DNA from: Prevotella sp.
GTDB taxonomy: Bacteria; Bacteroidota; Bacteroidia; Bacteroidales; Bacteroidaceae
Length of the DNA: 33,070 nt
Assembly (NCBI GenBank): GCA_017467705.1
Contig: JAFUSC010000168.1
Span: 1-33,070, forward strand
Direction: 5' to 3'
Positions 7,452 through 14,278 of this stretch are shown piece after piece; position 1 is the stretch's first letter, and every line of letters starts with the position of its first letter. The translations under genes and the position numbers were made by a program. The notes beneath the pieces are model-generated. The model made no database searches, was not told the DNA's origin, and worked only from the letters and a program-made list of their open reading frames with translations.

Positions 7452-9554
7452 TTATTCTTGATACTTGGACAGTCCTTCGCGCAGCCAGCTGAGGTAGGCG
7501 TCAATGTCTTCATCGTAGGCACGGCTGCCGGCCAGCGGCTTGCCGTCGTTGTCGAGCATGACGTAGAACGGCTGCGCATTGGCGCCGAACTTATGGCTTT
7601 GCAAGTAGCTCCACTTGGCCCCGACGGTGCGCAGCGTCTTCTGCTTGCCTTGGTCGTCAGTCACTTCGTAAGGTTCGGCCAGCGGCTGCTTGTCGTCAAC
7701 GAAGAGCGAGATGAGTATGAAGTCCTTGGTCAGCTTCTCGGCCACACGCGGGTCAGTCCACACGGCAGCTTCCATCTTGCGGCAGTTCACGCAGCCGAAC
7801 CCGGTGAAGTCTACCAGCACGGGCTTGCCCTGTGCGCGGGCTGCGGCCATGCCTGCCTCGTAGTCCGTGAAGTGGGCTTCCACCGTCTTGGTGTTCAGGT
7901 TGAAGTCCTGCGTGTTCATGGGTGGTGCAAAGGCACTGACGGCCTTGCACGGTGCGCCCCACAGGCCGGGCACCATATAGACGGCGAAGGCCAGTGACAC
8001 CAGTCCTCCCATGATGCAGACCACGGGCATCGCCTTCGTGTGTCCGGCGGTTGCCCCGTCAGTCAGCGGCTCGTCGCTCTGGAACTTCAGCCAGCCGCAC
8101 AGGTAGGCGCCCAGCAGCGCGAAGATGACAATCCACAGCGACAGGAACACCTCTCGGTCCAGCAGATGCCAACCGTAGGCCAAGTCAGCCACACTGAAGA
8201 ACTTGAGTGCGAAGGCCAGCTCAACGAAGCCCAGCACCACCTTGATGGTATTCATCCATGAGCCTGACTTCGGTGCCTGCTTCAGCCATGCGGGGAACAG
8301 CGTAAAGAGCGTGAAGGGCAGGGCCAATGCCACGGCGAAGCCTAACATGCCCAGTGCAGGGGCCAGCCAGTTGCCGCTGGTGGTGGTCTCCACGAGCAAC
8401 AGCCCCACGATGGGTGCCGTGCACGAGAAGCTGACCAGCACCAGTGTGAAGGCCATCAGGAAAATAGAGAGTATGCCGCTGAGCGTTGAACGCTTCGTGT
8501 TGAGCGTGTCGGCTTGCTGGTCCACCTTGTTCGTCCACTTCTCGGGTAGTTTGATTTCAAACCATCCGAAGAACGACAGGGCGAAGACCACGAGCAGCAG
8601 GAACAGGAAGATGTTGAACACCGCGTTCGTTGACATGGCGTTCAGCGTGTCGCTGCCGAAGATGAGCGTGACGATCAGCCCCAGTGCCAGATAGATGACG
8701 ACGATGCTGAGTCCGTAGGTGATGGCATCGCGTATGCCTTTACGCTTGTCGTCCTTAGCCCGTTTCAGGAAGAACGAGACGGTCATCGGTATGATGGGCC
8801 AGATGCACGGCATGGCCACGGCCAGCAGTCCGCCGACGAAGCCCATCAGCAGGATGTAGAGCAGTGAACGGCTTGCAATGTCATCGCTGCCGCCCATGGC
8901 GCGCAGCTCTTGGACGACGGGTTGCCAGAGTGAAGCCCCCCTTTCGTCCCCCGAGGGGGAGACATTACCTTGCTGCTGAATGGTGTCTGCTGCTGCACGA
9001 AGTGCATCGGGAGCCTCTGTTGCTTCAGGGGACACTTGATTTTTCTGCAAATCATTTGTGTCCTCCTCGGGTGACGAAGGGGGGGCTGCTTGGGGGCTCT
9101 TTCCCTTCTGCTTCAGTTCCACTTCGCTGGGCGGCAGGCACATCTCGTCGTTGCAGGCGCCGTATTCCAAGTAGCAGTCAATGTCGTAGCGTTCAGCCGT
9201 GAACTTGATTTTTTGCACGAACGTCACCTGATTCTCGAAGAACAGCATGTCTTCTTCGAACTGCTGGTCATATTTCTTGATTTCCTTGCCGCGGAAGGTC
9301 AGCCCGCCCACGCGCTCAGCACCTTCCATCTTGTTGACATTGAACGTCGCAGCTATCGGCCCGCCTTTGACGCGCGGTGAATAAACGTGCCATCCCGGGG
9401 CGATGCGCATGTGGAACAGCAGCTCTGCCTCTTGGCCTTTGCCCGTCTTCAGCTCGCTTGTGCCCTGCACGGCGTTCACCATTTGAGCCATGGCTGCTGT
9501 GCAGACAGCCAGCAGCACGGCGATGATTGTAAGTCTGTTAGTCTGTTGTTTCAT
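7452..9554 (-). CDS. dsbD: thiol:disulfide interchange protein DsbD
   Basis: The 700-residue protein has the DsbD order: signal peptide, a periplasmic N-terminal domain (about 25-147), a variable linker (about 148-208), the eight-helix membrane domain with Cys250 in AMPCIWPIIPMT and Cys378 in SFSCTAPIVG, and a C-terminal thioredoxin-like domain with C588-V-N-C591 in GFGCVNCRKME. DsbD takes electrons from cytoplasmic thioredoxin across the inner membrane to reduce periplasmic disulfides, including those of cytochrome c assembly proteins. All catalytic Cys pairs of the membrane and C-terminal domains are present. The N-terminal domain has the pair C-N-D-E-M-C (near residues 133-139). The linker carries an inverted repeat. 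A TACCTTTG -7 box lies just upstream. Confidence 0.93.
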   Translation of the reverse strand: MKQQTNRLTIIAVLLAVCTAAMAQMVNAVQGTSELKTGKGQEAELLFHMRIAPGWHVYSPRVKGGPIAATFNVNKMEGAERVGGLTFRGKEIKKYDQQFEEDMLFFENQVTFVQKIKFTAERYDIDCYLEYGACNDEMCLPPSEVELKQKGKSPQAAPPSSPEEDTNDLQKNQVSPEATEAPDALRAAADTIQQQGNVSPSGDERGASLWQPVVQELRAMGGSDDIASRSLLYILLMGFVGGLLAVAMPCIWPIIPMTVSFFLKRAKDDKRKGIRDAITYGLSIVVIYLALGLIVTLIFGSDTLNAMSTNAVFNIFLFLLLVVFALSFFGWFEIKLPEKWTNKVDQQADTLNTKRSTLSGILSIFLMAFTLVLVSFSCTAPIVGLLLVETTTSGNWLAPALGMLGFAVALALPFTLFTLFPAWLKQAPKSGSWMNTIKVVLGFVELAFALKFFSVADLAYGWHLLDREVFLSLWIVIFALLGAYLCGWLKFQSDEPLTDGATAGHTKAMPVVCIMGGLVSLAFAVYMVPGLWGAPCKAVSAFAPPMNTQDFNLNTKTVEAHFTDYEAGMAAARAQGKPVLVDFTGFGCVNCRKMEAAVWTDPRVAEKLTKDFILISLFVDDKQPLAEPYEVTDDQGKQKTLRTVGAKWSYLQSHKFGANAQPFYVMLDNDGKPLAGSRAYDEDIDAYLSWLREGLSKYQE
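8932..9090. repeat. imperfect inverted repeat inside the dsbD linker
   Basis: The left arm (8932-8960, gaagcccccctttcgtcccc and following) and right arm (9061-9090, tcctcctcgggtgacgaagg and following) are imperfect reverse complements sharing CTCGGG.GACGAA.GGGGG. Both lie in the Pro/Ser/Glu-rich linker between the periplasmic domain and the membrane domain, and the frame is intact. Confidence 0.7.
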
Positions 9555-9576
9555 CTTTTTCTCGTCTTTGTGGGGA

Positions 9577-9584
9577 CAAAGGTA
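9577..9584 (-). promoter_or_regulatory. -7 box of a promoter for dsbD
   Basis: On the minus strand this reads TACCTTTG, matching TAnnTTTG, 23 nt before the dsbD ATG. No TTTG is found at the proper -33 distance. Confidence 0.55.
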
Positions 9585-9703
9585 GACAAAATTTTCGATA
9601 TTATCAGCCAGTAAAGGGTAAAAAATGAAACAAATGTCCCTAAAAAGTTAAAATGTGCACCCTGATGGCGTCAAGCGTTGATGTCGCGGGGCCGGATGAG
9701 CTC

Positions 9704-9740
9704 TTCCGCGGAGCAAAACCATGCGTTTGGCTCCGCGGAA
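9704..9740. other. perfect 11-bp inverted repeat after the LytTR gene
   Basis: ttccgcggagc (9704-9714) pairs with gctccgcggaa (9730-9740) around a 15-nt loop. It lies 33 nt downstream of the regulator stop. No T-run follows on the minus strand, so an intrinsic terminator is possible but not shown. Confidence 0.55.
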
Positions 9741-9772
9741 ACGTGGGTGGTGTACCTTGAAAATGCTGGTTG

Positions 9773-10546
9773 TTATTTCCCTAAGTACTTCGTGTCAAGA
9801 TATTGCTGGAACGTTTCACGATACATGTCGCCGATGGGCAGGTAGGTGTCGGCATCCAGAATGATGCGGTTCTTGTTCACCTCTTGCACGGCGTCAAGGT
9901 TGACGATGTAGGAACGGTGTATGCGCATGAAGTTCTCTGGCAGACGCTCCTCCATCTTCTTCATGGAGAGCAGGGTGATGATGGGCTTCGGCTCGCTGCT
10001 GAGGTGGATGCGCAGATATTCCGACATACCTTCTATGTAGCGTATGTCGGGGATGTTGATCTTCACCATGCGATAGTCGGTCTTGACGAAGAGGGTAGAG
10101 GAGGGCATGGTGGAGGGTTGAGGGTGGAGGGGCGAGGGAGGCATGTTGCTGCCCTTGAGGTATTCTCCTTCCACCCTCAACCTTCCACCTTCCACTCTGT
10201 CCTTTACCCTCTCGGCGGCCCGCATGAAGTCCTGCAAGCCGAAGGGCTTGAGCAGATAGTCAACGGCATTGACGCGAAAGCCCTCGACGGCATAATCGGA
10301 GTAGGCGGTGGTGAACACGATGAGCGGCGGCACCGCGAGCGACTTCACGAAGTCCATGCCGTTGAGGTCGGGCATGTTGATGTCGCAGAAAATGACGTCG
10401 ACGGTGTCGTTCTGCAAGTATTCACGGGCCTCAATAGCGCTCTGGCACTGGGCGGCCAGTTCGAGGTAAGGCACTTTCTTGATGTAAGCGACGACTTGCT
10501 GGAGTGCCAGCGGCTCGTCGTCAATGGCGAGACAGCGAATCTGCAT
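9773..10546 (-). CDS. LytTR-family response regulator with an in-frame linker insertion
   Basis: The 257-residue protein has a receiver domain (1-115) with DDEP at 9-12, phospho-acceptor Asp55 in FCDINMPDLNG, Thr/Ala in FTTAYSDYA and Lys100 in LLKPF, then a LytTR DNA-binding domain (about 152-257) with FVKTDYRMVKI, IRYIEGMSEYLRIHL and MRIHRSYIVNLD. Between the domains, residues 117-151 come from inverted 7-nt repeat arrays. Such regulators bind direct-repeat promoter sites after phosphorylation by a LytS-type kinase. The kinase gene lies 61 nt upstream, so the two form a two-component pair. Targets are not visible; the co-operonic Cthe_2159 genes are the obvious candidates by inference. Confidence 0.9.
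   Translation of the reverse strand: MQIRCLAIDDEPLALQQVVAYIKKVPYLELAAQCQSAIEAREYLQNDTVDVIFCDINMPDLNGMDFVKSLAVPPLIVFTTAYSDYAVEGFRVNAVDYLLKPFGLQDFMRAAERVKDRVEGGRLRVEGEYLKGSNMPPSPLHPQPSTMPSSTLFVKTDYRMVKINIPDIRYIEGMSEYLRIHLSSEPKPIITLLSMKKMEERLPENFMRIHRSYIVNLDAVQEVNKNRIILDADTYLPIGDMYRETFQQYLDTKYLGK
10111..10196. repeat. inverted heptamer arrays inside the LytTR regulator gene
   Basis: Four units at 10111-10138 (tggaggg, ttgaggg, tggaggg, gcgaggg) face four inverted units at 10169-10196 (ttccacc, ctcaacc, ttccacc, ttccact) around a 30-nt core. The same heptamers occur at 29974-30057 in the cyclo-ligase gene. They encode VEGGRLRVEG and PLHPQPST on the regulator strand. Confidence 0.87.
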
Positions 10547-10554
10547 GGTTTGTC

Positions 10555-10578
10555 AATTCGTTTAATTCGTATAATTCG
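10555..10578. repeat. short nonamer array (aattcg at 9-nt period)
   Basis: aattcg recurs at 10555, 10564 and 10573, exactly 9 nt apart, in the 61-nt gap between the kinase and regulator genes. Three units only, so it may be chance, but the motif recurs at 29343-29356. Confidence 0.55.
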
Positions 10579-10607
10579 TGGTTGTTAATAATAACCAATC
10601 ATTCAGT

Positions 10608-11786
10608 TTAATCTTCCATCTTCAGTGGAATGACGAGGTCGACGTCGTAGGTGTCAGCCTGGTCTTTGATGTTGAGCGTGAAGCTCTTGCCGTATATGAG
10701 GTTCAGACGTTTCTGCACGTTCTGCAGTCCCACGCCGCCGGGCTTGCTGGTTGTGCTGTCGCCTTTGCTGTTGCTACACTCGAAGTGGAGCTTGGCGTTC
10801 TCAATGGTCACCTTGACATGGACGAACGATGGGTGCTGATAGCTGATGCCATGCTTAAAGGCGTTCTCAATGAACGTGATGAGCATGAGCGGCGGCAGCT
10901 GGTGGTCGGGGGTCTCGGTGGGCAGGTCGAGCACGATGTCCACCTTGTCCGTATAGCGCAGGCTCATCAGCGTCACGTAGTTGCGGATGAACTGGAACTC
11001 CTTGCTGAGCGGTACACCTTGCTTGTTGCCCTCATAGAGCACGAAGCGCATCATCTTCGACAACTCCAGAATGGTGTCCTTAGCCTTCTCGGGGTCAATG
11101 TCGACGAGGGCATGGATATTGTTGAGCGTGTTCATAAAGAAGTGCGGGTTGATCTGATACTTCAGGTATTCCAGCTGTTGCTCCAGATTCTGCTTCTCCA
11201 TCTCGGTGAGTTGCTGCTGGTCGCGGCGGTTCTTGAAGTAGAGCTTCACGCCGAGATTGCCGCCCAACATGAGAATGAGCATGATGATGCTGAACACGTC
11301 GTGCCAGTCGAGCACCATCGGGCCGCGATGGTGTGGGCGGCCCTTCGCGTGGCGCTGCATGGGGGGCGGCCCGTGGCGTTCAGGGCTGTCCATGTCGTCA
11401 GGCCGGTCCATGTCAGCCGGTCGCTCCATGCTTTCATGTTGCCTCATGTGTTCCCGTTGCTCCATCTTGTTGCGCCGGAAGTCAAGGTCGTCGGGTCGCA
11501 TGGCACACTGGAAGAGTGTGAACAGCACCACCATGACGGCAACGCTGCCGAAGTAGAGTCCTTGGCGTTGGCGGTTGACCAGCAACGGCGCCAGCACGAA
11601 GTTATGGAAGAGAAACAGCAGCAGGAAAGCGGCAAACTGCTGCCACACGTGCAGCACCTCGTCCCAGCGGAACGACTCAACGTCGCCGCTTTTCACTCCG
11701 ACGTACATGCTGAGTACGGGCGTTATGAAAAGAATACTCCATAGCGCAACGTAGATAAACGTTTCGTGTTTGTGTAGAGTCTTCAT
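10608..11786 (-). CDS. LytS/YehU-type sensor histidine kinase with a His/Met-rich loop
   Basis: The 392-residue kinase starts at the ATG at 11786, preceded by AAGAAGAGG; the frame upstream of this is an overlap artefact. Four membrane helices are visible (about 11-30, 48-70, 77-95 and 163-184). Between helices 3 and 4, residues 97-160 form a hydrophilic loop rich in His, Met, Asp and Pro (such as REHMRQHESMERPADMD and ERHGPPPMQRH). If the N-terminus is cytoplasmic the loop is periplasmic and could bind metal; this is inference. Then come a coiled coil, the His_kinase domain with QINPHFFMNTLNN (phospho-acceptor His215), and an ATPase domain with ENAFKHG and GGVGLQNVQKRL. It pairs with the LytTR regulator downstream. 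Confidence 0.9.
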   Translation of the reverse strand: MKTLHKHETFIYVALWSILFITPVLSMYVGVKSGDVESFRWDEVLHVWQQFAAFLLLFLFHNFVLAPLLVNRQRQGLYFGSVAVMVVLFTLFQCAMRPDDLDFRRNKMEQREHMRQHESMERPADMDRPDDMDSPERHGPPPMQRHAKGRPHHRGPMVLDWHDVFSIIMLILMLGGNLGVKLYFKNRRDQQQLTEMEKQNLEQQLEYLKYQINPHFFMNTLNNIHALVDIDPEKAKDTILELSKMMRFVLYEGNKQGVPLSKEFQFIRNYVTLMSLRYTDKVDIVLDLPTETPDHQLPPLMLITFIENAFKHGISYQHPSFVHVKVTIENAKLHFECSNSKGDSTTSKPGGVGLQNVQKRLNLIYGKSFTLNIKDQADTYDVDLVIPLKMED

Positions 11787-11820
11787 CGATAGGCCTCTTC
11801 TTGTGTGTTCATTTTTCTTT

Positions 11821-13842
11821 TTACCACCAGCCTCCGCCACCGCCAGAGCTGTAGCTGCTGAGGGTGACGAGGTTGGAAGAAGTGTTGCCGCTGACGGTAC
11901 CGCCGATGTTGAGCATGCCTTCCAGACAGGTGGTGCCGTCCGTAACGGTGATGTTCTTATACAGCGTCGGGGTCGACGAGGTGTAGACAATGAGCTTCTG
12001 GTTGCTGCTGCCACCGCCGGGGCCCCAGCCGCCACCGCCGCCGGAAGTCGACTTGACGGGAGTCTTGAAGGCTGCTTCCAGCGTGCCGCCGTTGTAGAGC
12101 GCATACCAGCTCTCGCCGTTCCACGACGAGGTGTACTTGCAGGTGCCGCCGGAGATGCTGGCACCGTTCTCCAAGTCGCCAACGGCAATGACCGTGCCGC
12201 CCTGGATGTAGAGCTTGTAGCCGCCCTCCGTATTGGCGTCAATCGACTTCTCTGCACCGCCGGAGCCTACTGCATAGACCACTCCGCCCTTGATGTAGAG
12301 GTTGCCGTTGGCGTCGATGCCGTCGTTGTTAGAGCCCCGCGAATAGATGTAACCGCCCGAGATGGTCATGGTGCTGCTGGAGTTGATGCCGTCGTCGAGT
12401 GCGTCTACGTAGATGTAGCCGCTGGTGATGTCCATCGTGCCCTTGGTCTCAATGCCCTCACCGCCGACACCTGACGTGGTGACGCTGATGGTGCCGCCGC
12501 TGATGACCATGTTGCCGTCGGCCTTGATGCCCTTGGGCGACGACTTGTAGTTGCTGCTGTAGTTGTCCAGTGTCCGCGAGTTGGTGATGACGGTCAGCGT
12601 ACCGCTTGCCGATGCTCCTACGGCGTTACCCGATGTCTTGACGGTGATGCTGCCGCCGCTGATGTTCATCGTGCCGTCCACGCTGATGCCCTTGCCGCCG
12701 TTTCCAGTGCTGGTCAGGTTCAGCGTGCCGCCACTGATTTCCATCTTGCCGTCAGCACCCAAGCCGGCCGAAGCCTTGGTCTTCTTGTTGGTGCTGTCCC
12801 ACACGCCGCCACCACTGGTGCTGACGTTGATGGTCAGCGGTGTGCTGCTGTCCGCCTCGCTGACGTAGATGTCGCCATTGGCCTTGATGCCCTTGGCAGC
12901 GTCGGCTGTGACGCCGATGGTAATGGTGCCGCCCTCCAAGTACATGTTGCCCGTGTCCTCATCCTCGTGGCCACCGTCGGCTGCGTCACTGGCTGCAATG
13001 GGTGTGCCCTCGTCGTTGTCGATGTCACACTGTATGCCGTCGTCGCCCACGCCGCTGATGTTCAGCTCGCCGCTCTTCATCAGGAAGTACTCATTACAGG
13101 ACAGACCGTCCTTCGTGGCTTTGAGGATGTTGACCGTACAGTTCTTGATTTCCGTATAGTCGCCGCTCTTGATGCCGTGGGCGGCACTGCCATAGGCATA
13201 GACGTTGAGCACGCCCTTGCCCTTCAGTTCCAGATGTCCCTTGCAGTAGAGACAGGCCTTGGCAGTGCTCTCTGTGCCGTCAGTCAGCGTGTTGGTCGTA
13301 CTCTTCTTGACGCTCATGGCGATGCGCTTGCCGTTGGTGATGTTGATGGGGGCACCGGTGGGGTTGGTCAGCGTCAGGCCGTTCAACTCGACCGTACACT
13401 TGGCGCTGCCGCCGAGGGTCAGTGAACCGTCAGCCGATGTGCCGCTGAGGTTGTAGGTGATCTCTGAGAACGTGCCGTCTTTGATGAGGTCGTTGGTAAT
13501 CTCATCGCTCTGCGTGATGCTGACGTGTGCGCCGTTGACCGTTACCGTCACGTATTGCGCAATGTTGCCGGCCACGTAGACCAGGGCTGCGTCGCCGCTA
13601 TAGACCACGTTCACCTCGTTGTCGGTGACGGCTGTCTCGTCGGTGTATATCTTGGTGATGTCGCTCAGCGGGTAGGTTTTGTTCAGGATGGTCAGCGTCT
13701 GTCCACCGCTGAAGGTCATCTCGCCGGTCAGCGCTGCCGGGTATTGGTCGGTCACGCTGCCCACGCTCACGTTCAGGGTCTGCGCCGTTGCTGCCACTGT
13801 GCTCAGCATCACGACCATTAAGCTCGTTACTATCTTGTTCAT
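11821..13842 (-). CDS. secreted Cthe_2159-like right-handed beta-helix protein
   Basis: The 673-residue protein has a signal peptide (MNKIVTSLMVVMLSTVAATAQ), an N-terminal domain of about 110 residues, and a long series of short Gly/Ser/Thr-rich turns such as GTMNISGGSITVKTSGN, DGINSSSTMTISGGYIYSRG and DGIDANGNLYIKGGVVYAVG. This is the pattern of PF14262 (Cthe_2159), a parallel beta-helix family whose founder binds acidic polysaccharide such as polygalacturonate. A Gly/Trp-rich stretch (GGGGGWGPGGGS) near residue 610 precedes a final beta domain, and the protein ends in GGGGGWW. It overlaps the small gene upstream by 4 nt (ATGA), so they are translationally coupled, and precedes the sensor kinase by 34 nt. 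Confidence 0.85.
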   Translation of the reverse strand: MNKIVTSLMVVMLSTVAATAQTLNVSVGSVTDQYPAALTGEMTFSGGQTLTILNKTYPLSDITKIYTDETAVTDNEVNVVYSGDAALVYVAGNIAQYVTVTVNGAHVSITQSDEITNDLIKDGTFSEITYNLSGTSADGSLTLGGSAKCTVELNGLTLTNPTGAPINITNGKRIAMSVKKSTTNTLTDGTESTAKACLYCKGHLELKGKGVLNVYAYGSAAHGIKSGDYTEIKNCTVNILKATKDGLSCNEYFLMKSGELNISGVGDDGIQCDIDNDEGTPIAASDAADGGHEDEDTGNMYLEGGTITIGVTADAAKGIKANGDIYVSEADSSTPLTINVSTSGGGVWDSTNKKTKASAGLGADGKMEISGGTLNLTSTGNGGKGISVDGTMNISGGSITVKTSGNAVGASASGTLTVITNSRTLDNYSSNYKSSPKGIKADGNMVISGGTISVTTSGVGGEGIETKGTMDITSGYIYVDALDDGINSSSTMTISGGYIYSRGSNNDGIDANGNLYIKGGVVYAVGSGGAEKSIDANTEGGYKLYIQGGTVIAVGDLENGASISGGTCKYTSSWNGESWYALYNGGTLEAAFKTPVKSTSGGGGGWGPGGGSSNQKLIVYTSSTPTLYKNITVTDGTTCLEGMLNIGGTVSGNTSSNLVTLSSYSSGGGGGWW

Positions 13843-14225
13843 TTTACTTGTACTTTAGAGGTCTTTCCGTTGCTTTTGATGATGTAGATGCCGCGTGCGA
13901 GGGTTGTGCTTGAGGGCAACCGGCGTCCGTTCAGGTCATAAATCTCCGTGTTGTCGTCGATGGTGACGTCGGTCCGGATGTTGTTGATGCCCGTCGGGAG
14001 TTTGTTCGAGAACTCCATCTTGGCCAGATCGGTCAGTGCGATGGTCACGGTGTTGGTGCCGCTGGTGGCCGTCAGGTTGCCGTCGGCAAACGTCATGCTC
14101 AGGTCGCTGGCACTCACGGTCTGGGTCGTGCCGTCGTTCAGTGTGAATACCAGATAGCTGTAATCATCAGCCCGAGCCCCCGTTGTGAGGGCTGCGAGCA
14201 GGGTCAGAATCAATAACTTCTTCAT
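13839..14225 (-). CDS. small secreted protein with a T9SS-like C-terminal tail
   Basis: The 128-residue protein has a signal peptide (MKKLLILTLLAALTTGARA), a small beta-rich domain (YLVFTLNDGTTQTVSASDLSM is a pattern common to short Prevotella secreted proteins), and a tail IYDLNGRRLPSSTTLARGIY ending in KVQVK that resembles the type A sorting domain used by T9SS. It lies between the two Cthe_2159-like genes, 53 nt after the first and overlapping the second by 4 nt. It may be a surface partner of these proteins, though this is inference. No enzymatic motif is visible. Confidence 0.8.
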   Translation of the reverse strand: MKKLLILTLLAALTTGARADDYSYLVFTLNDGTTQTVSASDLSMTFADGNLTATSGTNTVTIALTDLAKMEFSNKLPTGINNIRTDVTIDDNTEIYDLNGRRLPSSTTLARGIYIIKSNGKTSKVQVK

Positions 14226-14278
14226 GTCTTTGAATCTCTTGGATGTATTGTTTTTAGCGTTTTTTCTCTTTCAAGCCA

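Noticed and set aside
11787..12257. N-terminal extension of the sensor kinase frame
   Set aside because: It is antiparallel-free overlap with the real beta-helix gene in another frame, gives low-complexity Arg/Ser/Ala peptide, and the ATG at 11786 has a good ribosome site and begins the first membrane helix.
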